Below are positions 39,934-49,934 of a DNA stretch of 64,000 nt, piece after piece (within the stretch, counting starts at the first letter, position 1; every line of letters starts with the position of its first letter). The notes under the pieces were generated by a model that saw nothing but the letters and a program-made list of their open reading frames with translations, was not told where the DNA came from and ran no database searches. The stretch comes from Pseudomonas taiwanensis (lineage in GTDB: Bacteria > Pseudomonadota > Gammaproteobacteria > Pseudomonadales > Pseudomonadaceae): contig NZ_QJRF01000060.1 of assembly GCF_013393345.1 (NCBI RefSeq), positions 124,001 to 188,000 on the forward strand, written 5' to 3'. Both the position numbers and the translations under genes were made by a program.

Positions 39934-41142
39934 TCAATCCTGCGAAGTCGCCCCGATCTTGTGGATCGACAGGTCCGCGCCGTAGTACTCCTCCTCCTGG
40001 CTCAGGCGAATACCCCAGGTCGCCTTGAGCAGGCCATAGACCACGAAGCCGCCTACCAGCGCCACCAGCACGCCGAGGCCGGTACCGATCAGTTGGCTCA
40101 CGAGGCTGACGCCGCCCAGGCCGCCCAGCGCCTCCTGACCAAAGATGCCGCAGGCGATACCGCCCCAAACGCCGCAAAGCCCATGCAACGGCCAGACGCC
40201 GAGGACGTCATCGATCCTCCATTTGACCTGGGTAGCAGTGAACGCCCAGACGAACAGGCCCCCGGCGATGGCGCCGGTCACCAGCGCGCCAACCGGGTGC
40301 ATCAGGTCGGAACCGGCACAGACCGCCACCAGCCCGGCGAGCGGTCCGTTGTGCAGGAAGCCGGGGTCATTGCGTCCTACCAGCAGCGCCGCGACGGTAC
40401 CGCCGACCATGGCCATCAGGGAGTTCACTGCCACCAGGCCGCTGACACCCTGCAGGGTTTGCGCGCTCATCACGTTGAAACCGAACCAGCCCACGATGAG
40501 GATCCACGAGCCCAGCGCGAGGAAGGGGATATTCGAAGGTGCGAATGCCACCAGACGGCCCTCGCGATAGCGCCCGTTGCGGTGCCCCAGCAGCACCACG
40601 GCACCGAAGGCCAGCCAGCCGCCTACGGCATGCACCACCACCGATCCGGCGAAGTCATGGAAGCTGGCGCCAAAGCTGCTCTTCAGCCAGTCCTGCAGGC
40701 CGAAGTTGCCATTCCAGATCAAACCCTCGAAGAAGGGATAAATGAAGGCGACGATCAGCAACGTGGCACAGAGTTGCGGGCAGAAGCGCGCACGCTCGGC
40801 GATGCCGCCGGAGATGATGGCCGGAATCGCGGCGGCGAAGGTCAGCAGGAAGAAGAACTTCACCAGGGCATAGCCGTGGTCGGCGGCGAGCACGCTGGCC
40901 GGCTCCAGGAACGTTACGCCATAGGCGATCCAGTATCCGACGAAGAAATAGGCCAGGGTCGAAACGGCGAAATCGGACAGGATTTTCGACAGGGCGTTGA
41001 CCTGGTTCTTCTGCCGCACCGTGCCGACCTCGAGGAAGGCGAAGCCCGCGTGCATGGCCAGCACCATCACGGCGCCCATGAGGATGAACAGGGTATTGGA
41101 GCCGTGGATGAGGGTCTCCACGGCGCTGTTGAGGTTTTCCAT
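39934..41142 (-). CDS. Ammonium transporter (Amt family)
   Basis: 402 residues, 11 or so membrane helices. Amt landmarks: LGSWILIVGWFGFNVMSA, DFAGSVVVHAVGGWLA (the conserved Asp of the ammonium site and first pore His neighbourhood) and LHGLCGVWGGIACGIFG (second pore His). I took the ATG at 41142 (MENLNSAVETLIHG), since a 52-codon extension has no family support. No glnK lies beside it, unlike the usual amtB locus, so its control by PII is unclear. Confidence 0.93.
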   Translation of the reverse strand: MENLNSAVETLIHGSNTLFILMGAVMVLAMHAGFAFLEVGTVRQKNQVNALSKILSDFAVSTLAYFFVGYWIAYGVTFLEPASVLAADHGYALVKFFFLLTFAAAIPAIISGGIAERARFCPQLCATLLIVAFIYPFFEGLIWNGNFGLQDWLKSSFGASFHDFAGSVVVHAVGGWLAFGAVVLLGHRNGRYREGRLVAFAPSNIPFLALGSWILIVGWFGFNVMSAQTLQGVSGLVAVNSLMAMVGGTVAALLVGRNDPGFLHNGPLAGLVAVCAGSDLMHPVGALVTGAIAGGLFVWAFTATQVKWRIDDVLGVWPLHGLCGVWGGIACGIFGQEALGGLGGVSLVSQLIGTGLGVLVALVGGFVVYGLLKATWGIRLSQEEEYYGADLSIHKIGATSQD

Positions 41143-41497
41143 TGGCGAAGGCAACTCCGGCAGCGAGGAAAAAGCACCAAAGCAGTTCAAGTCAGGTTCC
41201 GCGCGCACCATCCTGAAGCCGCCCCGCACCGCAACGGATCGCAGCGATCCCCCGATTTGGTGCAGGCCAACTGGCGCAAGAAGTCCCTCGAACGGCATTT
41301 CTTTTTGATTTTCATAGCGTTGAACGTCGGATTGACGTGGCGGAAAGCCCTACAGGGCGCCCCGTACCAGCGCATTCCGCCGCAACCGCGCACCAGCCCG
41401 ATGCAAGCGCTATACCAGAGGTGCAAGTGGAAATTCCCCGTGAACCTTGGCAGATGGCACCTACTCTTAGGCATTGAGTCCTACAAGGAGAATCGAC
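41143..41497. other. 355-bp intergenic region, divergent promoters
   Basis: Lies between the divergent amt and DUF883 genes. I found no gene and no convincing GG-N10-GC sigma-54 site for amt on the minus strand. AAGGAG precedes the DUF883 start. Confidence 0.5.
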
Positions 41498-41812
41498 ATG
41501 CCCCGTAAGACCGCAGCAAGCGCCCAGGACGAACTGCTGGCCGACTTCCAGACGTTGGTCAGCGATACCGAGAAACTCCTCCAAGACACTGCCAGCCTGG
41601 CAGGCGAACAAGCCGATGAGCTTCGTCTGCAGATCCACGACAGCCTCAAGCGCGCCCGTGACACCCTTCGCGATACCGAGAAGAACCTGCGTGAACGCGG
41701 TGAGGCGGCTTTTCAGGCCACTGAGGACTACGTCCAGGAACATCCCTGGCAGAGCGTCGGCCTCGCCGCAGGCCTCGGCTTCCTGCTTGGCCTTCTGGCC
41801 GCGCGGCGTTGA
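41498..41812 (+). CDS. DUF883 (ElaB/YqjD-like) membrane-anchored protein
   Basis: 104 residues. A long amphipathic helix (ELLADFQTLVSDTEKLLQDTASLAGEQADELRLQI) ends in a C-terminal hydrophobic anchor (VGLAAGLGFLLGLLAARR). E. coli ElaB and YqjD are inner-membrane proteins that bind ribosomes in stationary phase. First of a compact trio like yqjD-yqjE-yqjK; PAO1 PA3040. Confidence 0.9.
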   Translation: MPRKTAASAQDELLADFQTLVSDTEKLLQDTASLAGEQADELRLQIHDSLKRARDTLRDTEKNLRERGEAAFQATEDYVQEHPWQSVGLAAGLGFLLGLLAARR

Positions 41813-41814
41813 CC

Positions 41815-42204
41815 ATGAGTGAGGAAAACCCTTCCGCCCAGGAGGCGGGACGCGGTCCGTCGCCCAAGCGTCTGAGCGCGTCGCTGCTCGGCTTGCTGCA
41901 CGGTCACGTGGAACTGTTCGGCATCGAATTGCAGGAGCAGAAGGCCAACAGTCTCTATCTGTTGCTATTCGGCGGACTCACGCTGGTCTTTGCCCTGCTC
42001 CTGCTGATCTGTCTCTCCGCCCTGGTCCTGGTCATGTTCTGGGATACCTGGCGTTTCGAAGCGGTCGGTGGTCTCTGTCTGTTCTACCTGTTGGCGACCA
42101 TCTATTGCGGCTTGCGCCTTCGCGCAGCGGTCGACGATGACGAGTCGCCGTTCAGCGCTACGCTCGAAGAACTGGCCCGAGACCGGGAGCGCCTATTGCC
42201 ATGA
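41815..42204 (+). CDS. Phage-holin-family (YqjE-like) membrane protein
   Basis: 129 residues with two close membrane helices (LYLLLFGGLTLVFALLLLICLSALVLVMFW; VGGLCLFYLLATIYCGLRL). Family DUF1469/YqjE, named holin-like only by shape. It begins two bases after the DUF883 stop and overlaps the next gene by four bases. Confidence 0.85.
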   Translation: MSEENPSAQEAGRGPSPKRLSASLLGLLHGHVELFGIELQEQKANSLYLLLFGGLTLVFALLLLICLSALVLVMFWDTWRFEAVGGLCLFYLLATIYCGLRLRAAVDDDESPFSATLEELARDRERLLP

Positions 42205-42518
42205 GCTTGCCGGAACTGCCCCGCAAGGCGACCCGTCGTGACATGCGCAAGGCGTTGATACGCCTGCGCCTGGAGATGCAGCGCCAGGAATTGCGCCACG
42301 AAACCCTGCTGCTGACGCAACCGATACGCCAGGCGCGGGACTTCACCCGTCAGCTGGACATCCCGCACGCCCCGCTTTGGGGCATGGCGGCGGTGGCTGT
42401 CCTGGGATTCCTCGTCGCGCGCAAAGGCAGTCTGCGGCGCGGCCTGCGTCTGGGCGGGGCGCTTTACCCCTTGCTGCAAGCCCTGTTGAAGCACCCTCCA
42501 CGAAGCGGGCCGGGGTGA
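42201..42518 (+). CDS. YqjK-like small protein
   Basis: 105 residues, very basic at the N-terminus (RKATRRDMRKALIRLRLEMQRQELRHETLL) with one hydrophobic segment (LWGMAAVAVLGFLVARKG). Overlaps the preceding stop (ATGA), so it is the third member of the coupled trio. Function unknown. Confidence 0.8.
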   Translation: MSLPELPRKATRRDMRKALIRLRLEMQRQELRHETLLLTQPIRQARDFTRQLDIPHAPLWGMAAVAVLGFLVARKGSLRRGLRLGGALYPLLQALLKHPPRSGPG

Positions 42519-42639
42519 TTCGCCAGGAACAGGAAGGCAACTGGCCACATTCTTGCTACGGGTGAGCGGCCCGTCGCACTCGGGATGGGCAACGCCCTGC
42601 GCGATGCGCAATCCCCTGGCCGTCCACTAAGGAGTCAAC

Positions 42640-43812
42640 GTGATCGATGGGCAACCGCTCGCCTGCTTCCAGCCCTTCATCGATACCGCTACGGGGCTGA
42701 TCGCCGGTGTCGAAGCCCTAGGGCGGCTGCGCCAGCCGGACGGTAGCCTGCAATCGGTCGGCCCACTCTTCGTCGATAACAGAATCTCCCCGGCGGCCCT
42801 GCGCCGCCTCGACCGACAACTGCGGGAAGACGCCCTGCGGCGCCTGCATGACGCACCGCCGGACTGGTTCCTCAGCCTGAACATCTCCCCCCGCTGGATA
42901 AGCCGCCTGCGCCCCGGCCAACCCTTGCCCAGCCTCAAGCAACTGCAGCGGTACGGTATTCCGGCCGAACGCATCGTCTTCGAAATCACCGAGCTTGGCG
43001 GCGCCAGCCAGCGCCTGGCAGACGTCGTCGCACGTTACCGGGAGGCCGGTGCGCGAATCGCCATCGACGATTTCGGTGCCGGCTATTCCCAGCTCGACCG
43101 GGTGCTGGCCTTGCAACCGGACATCCTCAAGCTCGACATGCGCCTGTTCCAGGCCGCTGCCCGTGGCGGCCCCAGCGGCGAAGTGGTGAAAGCACTGGCG
43201 CAGATGGCCGAGAAGACCGGCTGCTGGATCATCGCCGAAGGGGTCGAAACCGAAGCCGAACTGGACTTCGCCCTGGAATGCGGCTCGCGCTACGTGCAGG
43301 GCTACCTGTTTGCCGCACCGCGCCTGGAGTTCTTCGAGCCCCAGGCGTTCGTCCAGCGTTTCGCCCTGCTCCGCGATCGCTACGTGCAAAGCAAATTGGC
43401 CGAACGTGCACGACTGATGACACTGCGCCGCGGCCTCAACCAGTTGATGGCGCGGCTACGTGAATGGGCCGAAAGCGGTGCGCCGGCATCGAGCCTGGCC
43501 AGCCCGGAGGATTACCCCTGGCTGCTGCGCATCTACCAGTGCGACCGCAACGGTACCCAGATCACGCCCAACCTCCATTGGCAGCCAGGCGGCTGGCAGG
43601 AAGATGCAAGCTATCGGGGGCACAACTGGTCCTGGCGGCCCTACTTCTATCAACTGCTGGCCGAAGGCTGGGAAGAGCGCCGCCTGACCCTGTCCACCAC
43701 GTACCGCGATGCCACCACCAACCAGTACTGCCTGACGGCCGGGCAATTCATTGACAATGGTCGCCGGCTGCTGCTGGTGGACGTGGACGCGGCCGGCCTG
43801 GCAATGGACTGA
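42640..43812 (+). CDS. Stand-alone EAL c-di-GMP phosphodiesterase with YkuI-type C-domain
   Basis: 390 residues starting with GTG at 42640 behind AAGGAG. The EAL domain (about 1-245) has every residue I would look for: the E-A-L in GVEALGRL, N in LNISPRW, E in [15 protein letters not shown] in ILKLDM and E in EGVETEAEL. So it is probably an active phosphodiesterase. The C-terminal part (about 285-390; [31 protein letters not shown]) resembles the PAS-like domain of YkuI. There is no GGDEF domain or membrane segment. Confidence 0.88.
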   Translation: MIDGQPLACFQPFIDTATGLIAGVEALGRLRQPDGSLQSVGPLFVDNRISPAALRRLDRQLREDALRRLHDAPPDWFLSLNISPRWISRLRPGQPLPSLKQLQRYGIPAERIVFEITELGGASQRLADVVARYREAGARIAIDDFGAGYSQLDRVLALQPDILKLDMRLFQAAARGGPSGEVVKALAQMAEKTGCWIIAEGVETEAELDFALECGSRYVQGYLFAAPRLEFFEPQAFVQRFALLRDRYVQSKLAERARLMTLRRGLNQLMARLREWAESGAPASSLASPEDYPWLLRIYQCDRNGTQITPNLHWQPGGWQEDASYRGHNWSWRPYFYQLLAEGWEERRLTLSTTYRDATTNQYCLTAGQFIDNGRRLLLVDVDAAGLAMD

Positions 43813-43873
43813 GTCGCCGGCAACCGCTTGGGTTAGAGTAGGCTCTTCGGCCACTGAACGGCGAGGACAGGCC

Positions 43874-45205
43874 TTGGACTGGCAGACCCTGCTCACCCGC
43901 GAACGCCTCGGCAAACCGGTGCACAGCACCGATGAGCTGGGCCGCAGCCCCTTCCACAAAGATCACGATCGCATCGTCTTTTCGGGCGCCTTTCGCCGCC
44001 TCGGACGCAAGACCCAGGTGCATCCAGTCTCCAGCAACGACCACATCCATACGCGCCTGACCCACTCGCTGGAAGTGAGCTGCGTGGGACGGTCCCTGGG
44101 CATGCGCGTTGGCGAAACCTTGCGTGACGCGCTGCCGAACTGGTGCGAACCGTCGGACCTCGGCGTCATCGTCCAGTCGGCCTGCCTGGCCCATGACATC
44201 GGTAACCCTCCTTTTGGCCATTCCGGGGAAGACGCTATCCGCCACTGGTTCGAGCAGGCCGCGGCACGGGGCTGGCTGGACGCCATGAGTGAGGCCGAGC
44301 GAGCGGACTTCCTCAGCTTCGAAGGCAACGCCCAGGGCCTGCGTGTGCTGACCCAACTGGAATATCACCAGTTCGATGGCGGCATGCGCCTGACCTACGC
44401 CACCCTCGGCACCTACCTGAAGTACCCCTGGACCTCGCGCCATGCCGAGGCACTGGGCTACAAGAAGCACAAGTTCGGCTGCTACCAGAGCGAGTTGCCA
44501 TTGCTGGAACAGATCGCGGCCAAACTGGAGTTGCCGCGTCTCGATCAACATCGCTGGGCGCGCCATCCACTGGTCTACCTGATGGAGGCTGCCGACGACA
44601 TCTGCTATGGCCTGATCGATCTGGAAGACGGCCTGGAGATGGACCTGCTGGACTACGCGGAAGTCGAGTCCCTGCTGCTGGGGCTGGTGGGCGACGATCT
44701 GCCGGAGACCTACCGCCAGCTTGGCCCCAAGGATTCTCGCCGGCGCAAACTCGCCATCCTGCGCGGCAAGGCCATCGAGCACCTGACCAATGCCGCCGCC
44801 CGCGCCTTCGTCGACCAGCAGGACGCCCTGCTCGCCGGTACCTTGCAAGGCGACCTCGTGGAACACATGCACGGCGCGGCCAAGCGATGCGTGCTCCGCG
44901 CCAAGGCCATCGCTCGCGAGAAGATTTTCCAGGACAAGCGCAAGACGCTTCACGAAATCGGCGCCTATACCACCCTGGAAATCCTCCTGAACGCATTCTG
45001 CGGCGCTGCGTTGGAACAACATGGCGGGCGCACGCCGTCGTTCAAGAATCAGCGCATCCTCGACCTGCTCGGCAACAATGCGCCTGATCCTGCCTGGCCG
45101 CTGTATCAGTCCTTCATTCGGATGATCGATTTCATTGCCGGGATGACCGACAGCTACGCAACCGAAATGGCCCGCGAAATGACCGGCCGATCCAGCCCCA
45201 CCTGA
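43874..45205 (+). CDS. dgt: dGTP triphosphohydrolase-type HD hydrolase
   Basis: 443 residues if it starts at the TTG at 43874 ([13 protein letters not shown]), as the PA3043 family does; the frame continues upstream into the EAL gene without support. HD-domain motifs are complete: [24 protein letters not shown] and, later, [17 protein letters not shown]. It hydrolyses dNTPs, usually dGTP, to the nucleoside and triphosphate. The TTG start probably lowers translation. Confidence 0.93.
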   Translation: MDWQTLLTRERLGKPVHSTDELGRSPFHKDHDRIVFSGAFRRLGRKTQVHPVSSNDHIHTRLTHSLEVSCVGRSLGMRVGETLRDALPNWCEPSDLGVIVQSACLAHDIGNPPFGHSGEDAIRHWFEQAAARGWLDAMSEAERADFLSFEGNAQGLRVLTQLEYHQFDGGMRLTYATLGTYLKYPWTSRHAEALGYKKHKFGCYQSELPLLEQIAAKLELPRLDQHRWARHPLVYLMEAADDICYGLIDLEDGLEMDLLDYAEVESLLLGLVGDDLPETYRQLGPKDSRRRKLAILRGKAIEHLTNAAARAFVDQQDALLAGTLQGDLVEHMHGAAKRCVLRAKAIAREKIFQDKRKTLHEIGAYTTLEILLNAFCGAALEQHGGRTPSFKNQRILDLLGNNAPDPAWPLYQSFIRMIDFIAGMTDSYATEMAREMTGRSSPT

Positions 45206-45229
45206 TCCAGCGCCCTCAGGAGACGCTTG

Positions 45230-46297
45230 ATGCGTACGTTGCTCAGACAAAGCCTGCACTGGCACGCGGGCGCACCCGCATGGGGACCCGCCCTGGTTGC
45301 CGGCCTGGGCTGTGGGTTGCCGCTGGTGCTGGGCCTGTTCACCAGCCACACCGGCTTTCTCTGGGCCGCCACCGGCGCCTTCCAGGCATCACTGGCCAAT
45401 CCCCTGCACCGTCTGGGCATGCTGCGCATGACGCTGCTCACCGGATTGGGAGCGCTCGCTGCTGGGACGGGCTTCTGGGTGGCGAGTCATCCTTTGCTGA
45501 GCCTGTTCAGCTTCGCCCTGACGGGGCTCCTGCTCGCCGCTCTGCAACGATTCGGCAATGAACTGGGCAAGCTCGGTGCGGGTCTCGCGGTGTGCCTCTG
45601 TCTTGGCCAGGGCCAGGCGGGGCTCGGCAACCTGCACAATGGCATGGCAGTGGGAGCACTGTTCGCAATCGGCGGGCTGTGGGTGATGCTGCTGGCCTTC
45701 GCCCTGCGGGCCTATCACGGGCTGCGGTTCTGGCCCGCGCTTCCCGGCCCGGGCAACCTGGCCAAAGTGATGCGTCGTCTTGCGCAACGCGTTTCCCATC
45801 GCCTCTGGGTCATACACGCCCTGGCCTGCAGCCTTGCTGGGGCGCTCGCAGGTCTTGCGGTCAACCTGACGGGCATGCCCCGTGGATACTGGCTGACGTT
45901 GACGGTACTGACCACGATCCAGATGGACCTCAACAGCAGCCTGCAACGTGGCATCCAACGCTGCGTGGGAAGCCTCCTAGGCGCCTTGATCCTGATCGGG
46001 ATGGGGAGCTGGTTGCAGAGCCCTGCCCTGCTGGTGGCCTGCCTACTGCCACTGATCGTTCTCAGCCGGGCCTTCATTGCCCAGCATTACGGGCTGTTCG
46101 TGGTACAGACCACCGTATGCTTCGTGCTGCTGGCCGAGAGCCTGTCCCGTGACTGGCATCTTCCGGAACTGCGCCTGTACAACTCGCTGCTGGGCGCCGG
46201 GCTCGCGATGCTTGTAGCCTTCTTCGCTTATCGTGCGCGACTGCGCTGGGGCACCGGCCCAACGCCCACAATGGAAATGGCACGTCAGACCGAGTAA
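45230..46297 (+). CDS. FUSC-family inner membrane protein
   Basis: 355 residues, about ten hydrophobic segments in two groups separated by a linker near residue 180 (PALPGPGNLAKVMRRLAQR). The second group has the FUSC-type pattern PRGYWLTLTVLTTIQMDLNSSLQRGIQRCVGSLLGALI. Members relate to fusaric acid and aromatic acid efflux, but this one lacks a companion membrane fusion protein. It starts 24 bases after dgt and is probably co-transcribed. ATG at 45230; a TTG precedes it. Confidence 0.85.
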   Translation: MRTLLRQSLHWHAGAPAWGPALVAGLGCGLPLVLGLFTSHTGFLWAATGAFQASLANPLHRLGMLRMTLLTGLGALAAGTGFWVASHPLLSLFSFALTGLLLAALQRFGNELGKLGAGLAVCLCLGQGQAGLGNLHNGMAVGALFAIGGLWVMLLAFALRAYHGLRFWPALPGPGNLAKVMRRLAQRVSHRLWVIHALACSLAGALAGLAVNLTGMPRGYWLTLTVLTTIQMDLNSSLQRGIQRCVGSLLGALILIGMGSWLQSPALLVACLLPLIVLSRAFIAQHYGLFVVQTTVCFVLLAESLSRDWHLPELRLYNSLLGAGLAMLVAFFAYRARLRWGTGPTPTMEMARQTE

Positions 46298-46306
46298 CCC
46301 CGGTCG

Positions 46307-49300
46307 TCAGTCCTGCAGCTGATGCGCCAATTCGACCTGCACGCTGCCCAGGCTTTTCCAGACTGCCCGCGCTCGTCGCATCAGCTCGGGGCTCTCGGCA
46401 CCGTTGTCATGGGCTCGACCAAAGGCCATGCAATGGGCCAATAGTGGCTCGGCGCCGATCAACTCCATAGCACCCTTGATCCTGTGCACCAGGCGCTCCA
46501 GGTCATCCCAGCGCTCAGCCTCCAGAAGGATGCCCATCTCCTCGGCATCGGACTCGTTGGCGCGGTACAGCTCCTTCAGCAGCATGCGGATCACTTCCGG
46601 CGAGCCCCCAGCAGTGTGGTCCAGCAAGCTCAGGTCCAGGCGGATGGGCTGATCATCGCTGCAAGGCTCGACCCCGTCGGGCAGCAGACGCTGGAGATAG
46701 CGCTGCAGGCCTTCCAGGCCGATGGGCTTGAACAGGCAATCGTCCATGCCGGCTTCGCGGCAGCGCGCCAATTCTTCCGGTTGGGCATTGGCAGTGAGGC
46801 CGATGACCAGCGCTGGATGCATGCCTCGCGCGCGCTCCAGTTCGCGAACACGCCGCGTCAATTCATAGCCATCCATTACCGGCATGTTGCAGTCGGTGAT
46901 CACGAGGTCGAAATCCGATGCACTCCAGATAGCCAGCGCCTTTTCACCATTCTCCGCCTGCTCGGCCAACTGCCCCAGCAGCTCCAGTTGCTGGACCAGC
47001 ATCATTCGGTTGACCGGGTGATCGTCCACCACCAGCACACGAAAAGCCCCCGGCGGCAGTTCCCGAGCCTCATGCAGCTCCGCAACCGGCGGCAATGGTG
47101 CCAGCGCTGGCAGAGCGAGGCTCACGGAAACACGTGTACCCTCACCCAGCCGGCTATACAGCTCGATACTTCCCCCCATGAGTTTCACCAGCCGGCGGCA
47201 GATGCTCAGGCCCAGGCCCGTACCGCCTTGCCCCGCCCCCACGCCACCGGCGAGCTGGGTAAATGGCTGGAACAGGCGCTGCTGGTCCTCTTGGGAAATG
47301 CCGATTCCGCTGTCCTCCACTTTCACGGTCAGTTGCAGTTGCTCATGTCCTTTGCAGGAAGCCTGTAGACGCACGCGAACCGTGCCCTCATCGGTGAACT
47401 TGATGGCGTTGCTGATGAGGTTCGACAAGATCTGCTTGAAGCAGGAGCCGTCCACCATCACATCGTCCCGGGACTGGAGGTCCAACTCCAACACCAAGCG
47501 CAACCCTTTCTGCCGAGCCAGCCCCTCGAACACACGGACCACGGACTCGATCAGCGCGCGCGGTGACTCGCGACTTGGCTCCAGAGTCATGCGCCCGGAC
47601 TCGATCTTGGCGATGTCGAGAATGTCGCCGATCAGCGCCAGCAGGGAATCCGCTGACTCCCGAGCGACAAGAATGGCTTCCCGATCGAGATGCTCGCGCT
47701 TCAGGGCAAGCTCGAGCATCCCGATGATGGCGTTCAGCGGCGTGCGGATTTCGTGGCTCATGGTGGCGAGGAAACGGCTCTTCGCGACGCTCGCGGACTC
47801 TGCCTGCTCCTTGGCGTGACGCAGTTCATCCATCAGTCGATTGCGTTCGGTGATATCCACCCAGCCACAGATCAGGCCGCGAATCCTTTTCAAGGCATCG
47901 CGATAGGGAATGGCCCAGTAGGAAACCTCCAGGGTGCTGCCGAGCAGATGCAACTGATGGTCGCTGAACAGCGCCTCGCCCCTCTCCAGCGCGAGCCGGC
48001 TCAATCCCTCCAACTCCTCCAGCTCTGCCACGGTGTTCGTCTTGAGACCGGGCACTTCGGTCAACCGCAGACCGATCAGCGCCGCGCGCGGTACACCAAG
48101 GGCCTCGATGAAGCTGCGGTTGCATGTGATGGTGCGACCGTCCAGCCCGCGCACGGACAACGGAAAGGGAATCCCATCGATCAGTGAACGCTTGAATGCC
48201 AGCTGGTCGTTCAGGCGGCGCTCCTCCCGTTCACGCCGCCGCACCTGCCGGCGCAAGTACAGCGCCCAGGACGCGAACACGATCGCCACCAGCAGGAAAG
48301 CGAAGCCGATCTGGTAAAGCCGCGACCGATACTCTATCCAGCTGCTCGGCTCTTCGGCCTTGGTGTACCAGCGGTTGATGATGCTCCCCAACTCATCCGG
48401 CGAGATGGACAACAATGCTTTTTCGAGGATGCTTTGCAGTTCGGGCGCACTGCGAGTTACGGAGAAGGCGAAGCGGCCCGGATCGCGGCCGATCGTGTCG
48501 GCGATGCGGAGTCGCCCGGGAAAGTAGCGATTGATCAGGAAGGTGGATGAAGCCATGGCATGCACCGCTGCGTCGGCCCTGCCCTCCGCGACGTTTGCAA
48601 GTCCCTGGACAGCGGTTTCGACCTCTCGCAGCTCCAGCCTGGGGTAACTCTCGCGAATGTATGGGATCAGCGAGTGACCGGCAGGAACAGCCAGGACACG
48701 GCCATCGAGTTCCCCAAGCGTTTGCGGAGCGCTATCCGAGGCCCGAACCACCAGAACACTGCTGGTGCTGTAGTAGGGTCGGGTGAACCCGAGGTACTGG
48801 CTACGTTCGGGAGTGGAGAACAGCGTGGCGGCCATGTCGACGCGACCCTCCCGCAGATCCGCGAGCATGTCCCTGGCGGTGGACCTGGCACTGACCTCGA
48901 ACTCGAGGCCAGTCCTCTGGTGGATCAGCTCCAGGAGGTCCGACACGATTCCGCGGAAACGACCCTGCCTGTTGAAGAAGGTCAGCGGCTCGAACGTCTC
49001 GTCGACCACCAGCCGGGTGGGACCGTGCTGCTCCATCCAGTGCCGTTCGCGCTCGGTGAGTTGGGGCCGGAGATTGTCCAGGAACATGCCCGCACCACCG
49101 CCCCAGCGTTTCGCGACGCCCATCCGTGCGGCGTCCGGGATGGCTGCGATCGCACTGTCGATAATCCGCTGTAGTCGTTCGTTGCCCTCGGCAAGGGAGA
49201 AGCAGATGCCGACGCCATCAAAGCCGGCGAAGTTCGTCATGCGCAGGTTGATGAGGTAGCCCTGTTTGATCAGGTAGTCGGCAGCCACGGCGTCGCCGAT

Positions 49301-49927
49301 GAAGACATCGCTCTGATCGAACGCGACCGACTGCAAGGCCCTTCGCACCGAGCTGTACTTGACCGGCTGCGCATCGGAGTAGAGCCGGCGGAGTAACTCC
49401 AGGCTCGGGCCACCCTCTGAATAGGCGAGGCGCAGCCCGCGAAGATTACCGCTCGCGGCACGACGGTCGTCTATGCGCGTCACCATCACCGGCTGATGAT
49501 GCATGTAGGAGATGCTCTGGATCAGGCCGGGGCTGGCAGCGTCGCCTTCCATGCTGTTGCCCAGCAGGTCGATTGTCCCGTTGCGCAGCGCCTCTCGCGC
49601 AGAATCACGATCCGGAAAACGCAACACCTCGGCTTTGACCCCGAGGCCCTGGGCGATCAGCCGCAGGAAATCCGCAGTGACGCCTTCGTAGTCCTGGCCA
49701 CTCGCCGTGATGTCGAAGGGCGGAAAGTCCGGCTCGTTGGTGCCGACCCGTAGTACGCGCTTTTCCTTCAACCAGCGCCGGTCCTCTTCTTCCATGGGCA
49801 CTACCAGGCTGGTGGACTCGGACCGACCTAACAGTTCCAGGGAAAGGTTCCTGTCGTCGCCAAGGCTGTTCGAGGACAGGAGTGAGCCCCCGAGCAAGAG
49901 GCCTGCCAGCAGGTAGAGAGTGCGCAT
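46307..49927 (-). CDS. rocS2: Unorthodox hybrid sensor kinase RocS2
   Basis: 1206 residues. Signal peptide, two tandem periplasmic SBP_bac_3 domains (about 40-265 and 285-520), one membrane helix (about 545-565), PAS (about 580-690), HisKA with His725 (ATMSHEIRTPLNAIIG), HATPase (NLISNAIKF, GTGLGLSICRRL), receiver with Asp1012 (VITDCNMPVMDG) and Hpt with His1148 (LVHRIKGAMELIG). This is the RocS1/RocS2/BvgS layout. In P. aeruginosa RocS2 works with RocA2 on fimbrial and efflux genes. Synteny with dgt and yggL supports the name. Seven bases after rocA2. Confidence 0.93.
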   Translation of the reverse strand: MRTLYLLAGLLLGGSLLSSNSLGDDRNLSLELLGRSESTSLVVPMEEEDRRWLKEKRVLRVGTNEPDFPPFDITASGQDYEGVTADFLRLIAQGLGVKAEVLRFPDRDSAREALRNGTIDLLGNSMEGDAASPGLIQSISYMHHQPVMVTRIDDRRAASGNLRGLRLAYSEGGPSLELLRRLYSDAQPVKYSSVRRALQSVAFDQSDVFIGDAVAADYLIKQGYLINLRMTNFAGFDGVGICFSLAEGNERLQRIIDSAIAAIPDAARMGVAKRWGGGAGMFLDNLRPQLTERERHWMEQHGPTRLVVDETFEPLTFFNRQGRFRGIVSDLLELIHQRTGLEFEVSARSTARDMLADLREGRVDMAATLFSTPERSQYLGFTRPYYSTSSVLVVRASDSAPQTLGELDGRVLAVPAGHSLIPYIRESYPRLELREVETAVQGLANVAEGRADAAVHAMASSTFLINRYFPGRLRIADTIGRDPGRFAFSVTRSAPELQSILEKALLSISPDELGSIINRWYTKAEEPSSWIEYRSRLYQIGFAFLLVAIVFASWALYLRRQVRRREREERRLNDQLAFKRSLIDGIPFPLSVRGLDGRTITCNRSFIEALGVPRAALIGLRLTEVPGLKTNTVAELEELEGLSRLALERGEALFSDHQLHLLGSTLEVSYWAIPYRDALKRIRGLICGWVDITERNRLMDELRHAKEQAESASVAKSRFLATMSHEIRTPLNAIIGMLELALKREHLDREAILVARESADSLLALIGDILDIAKIESGRMTLEPSRESPRALIESVVRVFEGLARQKGLRLVLELDLQSRDDVMVDGSCFKQILSNLISNAIKFTDEGTVRVRLQASCKGHEQLQLTVKVEDSGIGISQEDQQRLFQPFTQLAGGVGAGQGGTGLGLSICRRLVKLMGGSIELYSRLGEGTRVSVSLALPALAPLPPVAELHEARELPPGAFRVLVVDDHPVNRMMLVQQLELLGQLAEQAENGEKALAIWSASDFDLVITDCNMPVMDGYELTRRVRELERARGMHPALVIGLTANAQPEELARCREAGMDDCLFKPIGLEGLQRYLQRLLPDGVEPCSDDQPIRLDLSLLDHTAGGSPEVIRMLLKELYRANESDAEEMGILLEAERWDDLERLVHRIKGAMELIGAEPLLAHCMAFGRAHDNGAESPELMRRARAVWKSLGSVQVELAHQLQD

Positions 49928-49934
49928 GAAGGTT

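Noticed and set aside
41143-41330. A sigma-54 promoter for the ammonium channel.
   Set aside because: Several TTGC words occur on the minus strand, but none has GG ten bases before GC.
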